NCBI GenBank assembly: GCA_022702705.1
Contig: CM040434.1
Span: 58,583,022-58,647,021 of the forward strand
Origin: Papilionanthe hookeriana x Papilionanthe teres
Taxonomy: Eukaryota; Streptophyta; Magnoliopsida; Asparagales; Orchidaceae
DNA length: 64,000 nt
Reading direction: 5' to 3'
Part shown: positions 26,930 through 35,740 of the stretch, piece after piece
Position numbering within the stretch: the first letter of the stretch is position 1
How the letters are laid out: each line of letters opens with the position of its first letter
Program-made: the position numbers and the translations under genes
Notes under the pieces: model-generated
What the model was told of the DNA's origin: nothing
The model's input: the letters and a program-made list of their open reading frames with translations, nothing else
Databases searched by the model: none

Positions 26930-27969
26930 CTGATCTAATGACCACCCCGTTGACCTAATGGGCTAAATTTTGACCAAAAATTCAATTTTGGTCAAAATAA
27001 GTCAACTTTTGACCAAAAACACATCTTAGGTCAAAATGGTCAATTTCTGACCCAATGACCACCCCGTTGACCCAATGGGTTAACTTTTTATCAAAAATTC
27101 AATTTTGGTCAAATTAGTTAATTTTTGACCTAACAACCAATTATTGACCCAATAAGTCAATCTTTGACCAAAAAGTCAACTTTGGTAAAAATGGTCTATC
27201 CTTGACCTAATAACAAACTCATTGACCCAATAGGTTAACTTTTGACCAAAAGTCAGATTTGGCCAAAATAGTCAATTTTTGACTTAATAACCAACCATTG
27301 ATCAAATAGGTCAACTTTTGACCATCACTTTTTGGTCAAAATAGTCAATTTTTGAGCTAATGACCAATTATTAACCCAATATGCCAATCTCTGACAAAAA
27401 AGTCAACTTTGGTCAAATTGGTTAATTTTTGACACAAAGACAAACGCATTGACCCAATAGGTCAACTTTTGACCAGAAAGTCAACTTTGGTCAAAATGGT
27501 CAATTTCTGACCCAATGACCAACCCATTGAACCAATAGGTCAACTTTTGACCAAAAAGTCAACTTTGGTCAAAATGTTCAAACCTTGACCCAACAACCAA
27601 CCAATTGACCCAATAGGTCAACTTTTGACAAAAAAGTCAATTTTGGTCAAAATAATCAAATTTTGACTTAATGACCACCCATTGACCAAATAAGTCAACT
27701 TTTGACCAAAAGTCAACTTTGGTCAAAATTGTCAATCTTTAACCCAATGACCAACTCATTGACCCAATAGGTCAACTTTTGACCAAAAAGTAAACTTTGG
27801 TCAAAATGGTCAATTCTAGACCCAATGACCAACACATTGACCCAATAGATCGACTTTTGACCCAAAGTCAATTTTCGTTAAGATTGCAAATTTTTGACTT
27901 AATGACCAATTATTAACCCAATAGGTCAACCTTTAACCAAAAAGTCAACTTTGGTCAAAATGGTTAATC
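26930..27969 (+). repeat. Satellite segment duplicated at 31.96-33.23 kb (filled copy)
   Basis: Starts with ACCCCGTTGACCTAATGGGC and continues with a shortened monomer (CAAAATAAGTCAACTTTTG). It ends with an unusual AGATTGCAAATTTTTGACTT monomer near 27878 and TGGTTAATCC just before the insertion. The same succession occurs from about 31960 to 33228. It is the left part of the filled copy of a duplicated segment whose other copy lacks the LTR. Confidence 0.8.
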
Positions 27970-27974
27970 CTTGA
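27970..27974. repeat. Target site duplication, left copy (CTTGA)
   Basis: CTTGA directly precedes the TG end of the LTR and equals the five bases directly after its CA end. It lies in the satellite word AATCCTTGACCC. Five bases is the usual duplication made by LTR-retrotransposon integrase. Confidence 0.88.
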
Positions 27975-28040
27975 TGACCCACTTTTTAATATGTTTGCAA
28001 ATTAGATGATTTAATGATGGAATGTATAATGTGGATTCTA

Positions 28041-28112
28041 CGCAAGTGTACGTATCATATCAAGTAATACGGGGCTCTAGTGGAGTCCTGGTTATCGATC
28101 CCACAGGGAAGC
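28041..28112 (-). other. Conserved-looking U5 end block of the LTR
   Basis: On the plus strand it runs from CGCAAGTGTACGTATC to GATCCCACAGGGAAGC. Read on the minus strand it becomes CCCTGTGGGATCG ... GTACACTTGCG, close to the 3' end of the LTR. I recall similar strings near the ends of plant LTR retrotransposons, which supports the family call, but this is recognition from memory without a search. Confidence 0.5.
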
Positions 28113-28564
28113 TTTTAATGACTTGTTATCGACTAAATTTAAAGGAATTACTTACTAATATAGTAATCGGAATTTTAAAGTAACTAAAGCAAACTAAAGT
28201 AAACTAATGCTTCGAAATAAAGTTGATTTAAATAATTCGAGAAAAAATATCTTTCTCCTTATTTTAAGAAAATTAAGTGAATGACTAATTTAAATAGAAT
28301 TTTTAAATCGTATTGTGACAATAAGAGCATTCCTATTCTTTACCCTTTGGTCTAGTGCAAAGAACATCGACTAATCCTATGTTCGATTATCGAATCTGCG
28401 GCTAGGCTGGGAGGATACTCGTCGCCACTTCGTAGCTCCGACGTTCCCCCACTCCGAGGGCTAACATCTACACTTCAGCCTCTCAAACAATAGGACCAAA
28501 TTGAATATTTTAGTCCGTCACACTAAAATGTCCAATTCTACATCCGATAATTAATATTTTCCTA

Positions 28565-28570
28565 TTTATT
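28565..28570 (-). terminator. Possible polyadenylation signal in the LTR
   Basis: TTTATT on the plus strand reads AATAAA on the minus strand, about 450 bp downstream of the predicted start. A second copy is at 28703-28708. In an LTR the signal marks the R/U5 boundary. In AT-rich DNA such hexamers arise easily by chance, so this is weak. Confidence 0.3.
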
Positions 28571-29032
28571 TGCACCCTCCTTCCAAGGTTTTTGACTTCC
28601 CTGAATATTGGATGTAATTTTTACTATAGTTGAAAATTCAACATATTTTAACAACTCACCAGATTAAAAGTAAATTAAGTTTTAAGTAAAAAATTATCAC
28701 AATTTATTTTAATATATTAGGTACTTCTATTTAATTTCATCAATTCGCATAATTTTCATAAACAAGGAGAAAGACTAAGAAAACTACTCGTAATGCATGG
28801 AATAAAACAAAGCATGGATTTCATTTAAAGTTAACAACAACAATAAACAAAGATACTTATCTTAATTTCCTCCCTAGCGTACTCCTCAAGTTCCTTTGAC
28901 TTTTCCTTCTAGTACGATAAACTTCTAACTAAATAGCACTCAAATATAAATAAACTCAAGAAACTCACTAATGACAAACAACAGACACACTTAAGACACC
29001 AAAAAGAGACACACAAAGAGACTAAAATTTGT

Positions 29033-29048
29033 CCTCTATTTATAGAGG
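29033..29048 (-). promoter_or_regulatory. TATA box of the LTR promoter, within a palindrome
   Basis: Read on the minus strand the site is CCTCTATAAATAGAGG, containing TATAAAT and arms CCTCTAT/ATAGAGG around a two-base centre. A TATA box of this strength followed by a pyrimidine-rich stretch (minus strand TTTTAGTCTCTTTGTGTG) is typical of a retrotransposon U3/R junction. The transcription start is expected 25 to 32 bp downstream, near 29005-29015, and transcription would run toward lower coordinates. Because the site is nearly symmetric, the orientation also rests on the U5-like block at the other end. Confidence 0.65.
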
Positions 29049-29123
29049 TAGGCAAAGGTCTAAGGGATGCTTAAATACCTCTTCAAAAAGCGTCCAGGTT
29101 CAATGTATTTGCATTTTTAACTG

Positions 29124-29294
29124 TCTCGCCGTCGGCAGAAACGACTCTCGCCGTCGGCGGGCTTCTAGAGGTCTTCAAACCTCGCGATCTCGTTGTCGGC
29201 GGCTAGGAGCTCGTTGTCGGCGAGGTAGTTATAATTCCTTCAGAATTCTCCTTATGATCTCATCGTCGGTGGTTCTCGATCTCGCCATCGGCGA
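29124..29294 (+). repeat. GC-rich degenerate motif repeats in LTR U3
   Basis: Six copies of a ~14-bp motif near CTCGCCGTCGGCGG: 29124-29137, 29145-29160, 29189-29202 (CTCGTTGTCGGCGG), 29210-29223 (CTCGTTGTCGGCGA), 29259-29272 (CTCATCGTCGGTGG) and 29281-29294 (CTCGCCATCGGCGA). The core CGCCGNCGGCG is itself nearly palindromic. They lie 80 to 260 bp upstream of the TATA box on the minus strand, where enhancer-like repeats are often found in LTRs. The short Arg/Ser-rich open frame across this stretch is a by-product of the repeats, not a gene. Confidence 0.75.
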
Positions 29295-29472
29295 CTTAGT
29301 TCATTTTGCATGAATTTCATTCTTTTTGATCCAAATTCGCTCCATTTCATGCTTTTTGCTTCCATCACTTATAAATCTTCGTTCCTGCAATAAAATAAAG
29401 AAAATACCTTTCTTTAAAGTGCAATTTCATCAAAAATAGATATGAATTTCTTAATGTATTTTTCTGTGATCA

Positions 29473-29477
29473 CTTGA
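29473..29477. repeat. Target site duplication, right copy (CTTGA)
   Basis: CTTGA directly follows the CA end of the LTR and then reads on as satellite (CCCAATGACCAACCCATT). It matches 27970-27974. Confidence 0.88.
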
Positions 29478-31960
29478 CCCAATGACCAACCCATTAACCT
29501 GACAGTCAACTTTCGACCAAAAGTCGAAGTTTGGTCAAAATGGTTAATTTTTAACCAAATGACCACCTCATTGACCCAAAAGGTCAACTTTTAACCAAAA
29601 AGTCAAATTTGGTCGAAATGGTAAATTTCTAACACAATGACCTAAATGTCAACTTTGGTGAAAATGGTCAATCCTTGATCCAATGACCAACCCATTGACC
29701 CAATTTATCAACTTTTCACTAAAAAGTAAACTTTGGCCTAAATGGTTAATCCTTGACCCAATAACCAATCCATTGACCCAATAGGTCAACTTTTGACCAA
29801 AAAGTCAGTTTTGCTCAAAATTGTCAATTTTTGACCGAATGACCGCCTCATACACTTAAATAGGTCAACTTTTGACAAAAAAGACAACTTTGGTCGAAAT
29901 GGTCAATCCTTGACACAATGACCAACCCATTGACACAATAGGTCAACTTTTGACCAAAAAGTCAATTTTCGTAAAAATAGTCAATTTTTGACCTAATGAT
30001 CATTATTGACCCAGTATAAGCTAATCTATGAACAATAAGTCAACTTTGGTAAAAAATGGTCAATCCTTGACCCAATGACTAACCCATTGACCAAATAGGT
30101 CAACTTTTAACCAAAAAGTCAACTTTGGTCAAAATTATCAATCCTTGACCCAATGACCAACCCATTAGCCTAATAGTTCAAGTTTTGACTAAAAAGTCAA
30201 TTTTGATCAAAATAGTCAATTTTTGAATTAATTACCAATTGTTGACTAATAAGTTAATCTCTGATAAAAAAAGTCAACTTTGGTTAAAATGGACAATCCT
30301 TGACCCAATGACAAAACCATTAACCCAATAGGTCAACTATTGACCAAAAAGTCAATTTTGGTCAAAATAATCAATTTTTGACCTAATAGTCACCCATCGA
30401 TCTAATAGTCAACTTTTGACCAAGAATGTCATCTTTGGTCAAAATAGTCAATTCTTGACCCAATTACCAACTCATTGACCAAATAGGTCAACTTTTAACC
30501 AAAAAGTCAACTTTGGTCAAAATGGTCAATTTCTGACCCAATGACCTCTCATTTTAACCAATGGATTAACTTTTGACCAAAAATTCAATTTTGGTCAAAA
30601 TAGTCGATTTTTAAGCTAATGACCAATTATTGACCCAATAAGTCAATCTTTGATGAAAAAGTCAACTTTGGTCAAAATGGTCAATCCTTGATCTAATGAC
30701 AAACCCATTGACCTCATAGGTCAAATTTTGACCAAAAGTCAATTGGGTCAAAATAGTCAATTTTTGACCTAATGACCACCCATTAACCTAATCGGTCAAC
30801 TTTTGACCAAAAAGATAACTTTGGTCGAAATGGTCAATTTTTGACCGAATTACCAACCCATTGACCCAATAGGTCAACCTTTGACCAAAAATGTCATCTT
30901 TGGTCAAAATGGTCAATTCTTGACCCAATTTCCAACTCATTGGCCAAATTGGTCAACTTTTGACCAAAAAGTCAACTTTGGTCAAAATTGTCAATTTATG
31001 ACCCAATGACCTCCCATTTTAACCAATGGGTTAACTTTTGACCAAAATTTCAATTTTGGTCAAAATAGTCAATTTTTGATCTAATGACCAATTATTGACC
31101 CAATAAGTCAATCATTGACCAAAAAGTCAACTTTGGTCAAAAAGGTCAATCCTTGACCTAATGACAAACCCATTGACAAAAGTCAATTTTGGTCAAAATA
31201 ATTAAATTTTGACCTAATGACCACACATTAACGCAATAGGTCAACTTTTGAACAAAAAAATAACTTTGGTCAAAATGGTCAATTTTTGACCCAATGACCA
31301 ACCCATTGACCCAATCAGTATCAAATTTTGACCAAAAAGTCATCTTCGGTCAAAATGGTCAATACTTGACCCAAATTACCAACTCATTGAAGAAATTGGT
31401 CAAATTTTGACCAAAAAGTCAACTTTGGTCAAAATGATAAAATTCTCGCCCAATGTCCACCTCGTCGACCCAATGGGTCAACATTTGACCAAAAATTTAA
31501 TTTTGGTCAAATTATTCAATTTTTTGCATATTGACCATATTGTCCCAATAAGTCAATCTCTGATCAAAAAGTCAACTTCGTTCAAGATGGTCAATCCTTG
31601 ATCCAATGACCAACCCATTGACCCCATAGATCAACTTTTGACCAAAAAGTTAACTTTAGTCAAAATGATCAGTCCTTGACCCAATGACCAACCGATTGGC
31701 CAACAGGTTAACTTTTGATCAAAAAGTCAATTTTGGTCAAAATAGTCATATTTTGAATTAATGACCAATTATTGACCGAACAAGTCAATCTCTGACCAAA
31801 AAGTCAACTTTGGTCAAAATGGTCAATATTTGACGCAATGACAAACCCATTGACCAATAGGTTAACTTTTGACCGAACAGTCAATTTTTTTCAAAATATT
31901 CAAAATTGTCAATCCTTGACCTAAAGTCAACTTTGGTCAAAATGGTCTATTTCTGATCTA
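29478..31960 (+). repeat. Diverged satellite region Q, second part
   Basis: Satellite resumes in phase. 29565-29905 repeats the order of 23930-24270 at an offset near 5.65 kb (CACCTCATT, AAATTTGGTC, CCTAAATGTCAACTTTGGTG, CCCAATTT). About 30360-31160 contains two successive ~0.5-kb six-monomer units, with GACCTCTCATTTTAACCAATG near 30541 and GACCTCCCATTTTAACCAATG near 31008. A shortened, scrambled stretch is at 31845-31940. No gene. Confidence 0.7.
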
Positions 31961-33420
31961 ATGACCGCCCCGTTGACCTAATGGGCTAATTTTTGACCAA
32001 AAATTCAGTTTTGGTCAAAATAAGTCAACTTTTGACCAAAAACTCATCTTTGATCAAAATGGTCAATTTCTGACCAATTGATCACCCTGTTGACCCAATG
32101 GGTTAAATTTTTATCAAAAATTCAATTTTGGTCAAATTAGTCAATTTTTGACCTAACAACCAATTATTGACCCAATAAGTAAATCTTTGACCAAAAAGTC
32201 AACTTTGGTAAAAATGGTCAATCCTTGACCTAATAACAAACCCATTGACCCAATAGGTTAACTTTTGACCAAAAGTCAGATTTGGCCAAAATAGTCAATT
32301 TTTGACTTAATAATCAACCATTGATCAAATAAGTGAACTTTTGACCTAAAAGTCAATTTTGGTCAAAATAGTCAATTTTTGAGCTAATGACCAATTATTG
32401 ACCCAGTATGCCAATCTTTGACCAAAATGTCAACTTTGGTCAAATTGGTTAATTTTTTACCCAAAGACAAACCCATTGACCCAATAGGTCAACTTTTGAA
32501 CAGAAAGTCAACTTTGGTCAAAATGATCAATTTCTAACCCAATAACCATCCCATTGAACCAATAGGTCAACTTTTGACTAAAAAGTCAACTTTGGTCAAA
32601 ATGGTCAAACCTTGACCCAACAAGCAACCCATTGACCCAATAGTTTAACTTTTGACCAAAAAGTCAATTTTGGTCAAAATAATCAAATTTCGACTTAATG
32701 ACCACCCATCGACTAAAAAGTCAACTTTCGACCAAAGTCAAGTTTGGTCAAAATTGTCAATCTTTGACCCAATGACCAACTCATTGACACAATAGGTCAA
32801 CTTTTGACCAAAAAGTAAACTTTAGTCAAAATGGTCAATTTTAGACCCAATGACCAACACATTAACCCAATAAGTCAACTTTTGAACAAAAAGTCAATTT
32901 TGGTCAAAATAGTCAATTATTGACCTAATGACCAATTATTGACCCAATAAGTCAATCTCTAACCAAAAGTCAACTTTAGTCATAATGGTCAATCCTTGAC
33001 CAAATGACAAACCCATTGACCCACTAGATCAACTTTTGACCAAAAAGTCAACTTTGGTCAAAATAGTAAATCCTCGATCTAATGAGCAACCCACTCGATC
33101 TAATAGATCGACTTCTTGACCCAAAGTCATTTTTCATTATGATTGCAAATTTTTGACTTAATGACCAATTATTGACCTAATAGGTCAACCTTTAACCAAA
33201 AAGTCAACTTTGGTCAAAATGGTTAATCCTTGATCCAATGACCAACCCATTAACCTAATAGGTTAACTTTTGACCAAAAAGTCAAGTTTGGTCAAAATGG
33301 TCAAGTTTTGACCTAATGATCACCTCATTGACTTGGCCAAAAATTCTTGACCCAATTACCAACTCATTGACCAAATAGGTCAACTTTTGATAAAAAGTCA
33401 ATTTTGGTCAAAATGTTTAA
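31960..33420 (+). repeat. Duplicate of the 26.93-29.6 kb segment without the LTR
   Basis: Same succession of variants as 26930-27974 plus the start of 29473-29600. It opens CCCCGTTGACCTAATGGGCT near 31966, has an ATGATTGCAAATTTTTGACTT monomer near 33140, then TGGTTAATCCTTGATCCAATG at 33220-33240. After that both copies continue ACCAACCCATTAACCT. The segment ends with a deletion junction near 33330 (CATTGACTTGGCCAAAAATT). Patches with TCGACC are at about 32690-32760 and 33070-33120. Confidence 0.82.
33229..33233. other. Paralogous empty site for the LTR insertion
   Basis: CTTGA occurs once here, between TTAATC and TCCAATGACC, where the paralogue has CTTGA-LTR-CTTGA. This confirms the element ends and the 5-bp duplication from within the window itself. 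Confidence 0.85.
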
Positions 33421-35740
33421 TTTTTGACCCAATGGTTAGTCCTTGACCCAATGACCAACCCATTGACCCAATAGGTCAACGTTTGACCAAAAAAGTCATC
33501 TCTGTTCGAAATGGTTAATTCTTGAATTAATGACCTATTATTGACCCAATAAGTCAATCTTTGACCACAAAGTCAACTTTGGTAAAAATGGTCAATCCTA
33601 CACCCAATGACAAACCCATTGACCCAATAGGTCAACTTTTGACCAAATAGTAAATTTTAGTCAAAATAATCAATTTTTGACTTATTGACCACCCATTGAC
33701 CCAATATGTCAACTTTTGACCAAAAAGTCAATATTTGCCAAAATGGTCAATTTTTGACCCAATGAATAACCCATTGACCCAATAGGTCAACTTTTTACCA
33801 AAAAAGTCATCTTTGGTCAAAATGGTCAATTCTTCACCAAATTACCAACTCATTGACCAAATGGGTCAACTTTTAACAAAAAAGTCAACTTTGGTCAAAA
33901 TGGTCAATTTCTGACTCAATGACCACCCGTTCACCCAATGGGTTAACTTTCGATAAAAAATTCAACTTTAGTCAAAATAGTTAATTTTTTACCTAATGAC
34001 CAATTATTGACCCAATGTTAATCTCTGACCAAAAAGTCAACTTTGGTCAAAATGGTTAATCCTTGACCCAATGACAAACCCATTAACCCAATATGTCAAC
34101 TTTTAACCAAAAAGTCAATTTTGATCAAAATAGTCAATTTTTTACCTAATGACCACCCATTGATCCAATAGGCCAACTTTTGACCAAAAAGTCAACTTTG
34201 GTCAAAATGTCAATTTTTAACCCAATGACCAACCCATTGACCCAATAGATCAACTTTTAACCAAAAAGTCATCTTCGATCAAAATGGTCAATTCATGACC
34301 CAATTACCAACTCATTGACCAAATAGGTCAACTTTTGACCAAAAAGTCAACTTTTGTCAAAATGTCAATTTCTGACCCAATCACCACCCCGTTGACCCAA
34401 TAGGTCAACTTTTGACCAAAAATTTAATTTTTGTCAAAATAATTAATTTTTGACCTAATGACCAATTATTGACCCAATAAGTCAATCTCTGACCAAAACG
34501 TCAACTTTGGTCAAAATGGTCAATCCTTGACCCAATGACTAACTTATTGACCCAATAGGTCAACTTTCGACTAAAAGTCAACTTCGGTCAAAATGGTCAA
34601 TCCTCGACCCAAAGACTAACCCATCGATCCAAAGGTCAACTATCGACCAAAAAGTCATTTTTGGTCAAAAAAGTCAATTTTTGACCTGATAACCAATTAT
34701 TGACCTAGTAAGCCAATCTCTGACCAAAAACTCAAGTTTGGTCAAAGTGGCCAATCTGTGACCCAATGACCAACCCATTAACCCAATAGGTCATCTTTTG
34801 ACCAAAAAGTCAACTTTGGTCAAAATGATCAATCCTTGACCAAATGACCAACTCAGTGGCATAATAGGTCAACTTTTGACCAAAAAGTCAATTTTTATCA
34901 AAGTAGTTAATTTTTGAATTAATGACTAATTATTGACCCAATAAGTCAATCTCTGATTAAAAAGTCAACTTTGGTCAAAATGGTCAATCCTTAAACCAAT
35001 GATAAACCCATTCACATAATAGGTCAACTTTTGACCAAAAAGTTAATTTGGGTCAAAATAGTCAATTTTTAACTAAATGACCACCCATTGACCCGATAGT
35101 CAAGTTTTAGCAAAAAGTCAACTTTGGTTAAAATGTTCAATTTTTGAACCAATGACCAACCCATTGACCCAATAGGTCAACGTTTGACCCAAAAAGTCAT
35201 ATTTGGTCAAAATGTTCAATTCCAATTACCAAATCATTGACCAAAAAGGTCAACTTTTGACCAAAAAGTCAATTTTGGTCAAAATGGTCAATTTCTGACC
35301 CAATGACCACTCCGTTCACCCAATGGTTTAACTTTTGATCAAAAATTGACAATTTCAACCAAAAATTCTATTTTGGTCCAAGTAGTCAATTTTTGACCTA
35401 TTGACCAATTATTGACCTAATAAGTCAATCTCTGACCAAAAAGTCAACTTTGGTCAAAATAGTCAGTCCTTGACCCAATGACAAATCCGTTGACCAAATA
35501 GGTCAACTTTTGACTAAAAAGTCAACTTTGGTCAAAATGGACAATTTTTGAATTAATGACCAATTACTAACCCAATAAGTAAATCTCTAACTAAAAAGTC
35601 TACTTTGGTAAAAATGATCAATCCTTGACCCAATGACCAACCCATTGGCGTAATAGATCAACTTTTGACCAAAAAGTCAATTTTGGTCAAAGTAGTCAAT
35701 TTTTGAATTAATGACCAATTATTGATCCAATAAGTCAATC
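33420..35740 (+). repeat. Satellite module B1
   Basis: Opens with TGGTTAGTCCTTGACCCAATG near 33424, also found near 47127. It then runs through ACCACAAAGTC, the CCCAATGTTAATCTC monomer (~34013), CAGTGGCATAATAGGTC (~34853), CCGATAGTCAAGTTTTAGC (~35091) and GTAAATCTCTAACTAAAAAG (~35580). All recur in the same order at 47120-49400 with an offset near 13.67 kb. The region also matches the first ~1.1 kb of the window. Confidence 0.8.

Larger units (their letters stand above)
20100..26930 (+). repeat. Diverged satellite region Q, first part
   Basis: Satellite with irregular monomer lengths and few long matches to the A, B and P modules. Recognisable sub-blocks include a segment with TGTCAACTTTGGTGAAAATG near 23992, similar to ones near 25240 and 29648. 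Patches rich in TCGACC and short deletions lie at about 21640-22130, 22320-22500, 25560-25640 and 26080-26660. Deletion junctions occur near 22165-22200 and 26520 (AATGATCAAAACAGATC). No gene or mobile element is visible. Confidence 0.7.
15161..27974 (+). repeat. 78-bp TTGACC satellite array, middle block
   Basis: Same tandem array and same orientation as the left block, from the end of the N run to the LTR insertion. The first ~5 kb closely follows the order of variants seen from 8.73 kb onward. The part from about 20.1 kb is more diverged, with irregular monomer lengths and deletion junctions, for example near 22170 (CCTAAAAACACCTAATAGG) where most of a monomer is missing. No gene, tRNA, rRNA or second mobile element was recognised. 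The last five bases, CTTGA, are the left copy of the target site duplication of the LTR. Confidence 0.96.
27975..29472 (-). mobile_element. Solo LTR of an LTR retrotransposon (1,498 bp)
   Basis: The only non-satellite DNA in the window. It begins TGACCCAC and ends GTGATCA, so it has TG...CA termini with a TGA/TCA terminal inverted repeat, and it is flanked by CTTGA on both sides. Base composition and texture differ completely from the array. A TATA box on the minus strand (29033-29048) fixes the orientation: U3 runs from 29472 to about 29010, then R/U5 down to 27975. The U5 end contains a CGCAAGTGTACG ... CCCACAGGGAAGC stretch (28041-28112), a type of sequence I associate with plant LTR ends. 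There is no gag, pol, primer-binding site or polypurine tract, so recombination between two LTRs probably removed the interior. Superfamily is unresolved; Ty3-type is a guess. A paralogous site without the element is at 33229-33233. Confidence 0.88.

Noticed and set aside
28320..28500. Possible tRNA or other structured RNA in the GC-richer part of the LTR.
   Set aside because: No A/B box pair with cloverleaf arms could be found by eye; the stretch reads as part of the LTR R/U5 region.
29029..29313. A 94-codon Arg/Ser-rich open frame on the plus strand within the LTR.
   Set aside because: It is antisense to the predicted U3, starts in the TATA region, and is generated by the GC-rich motif repeats; no recognised domain.
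27975..29472. Complete retrotransposon, DNA transposon or Helitron instead of a solo LTR.
   Set aside because: There is no gag/pol reading frame and no pair of LTRs; the 5-bp duplication and TG...CA ends fit an LTR, not a CACTA, hAT or Helitron end.
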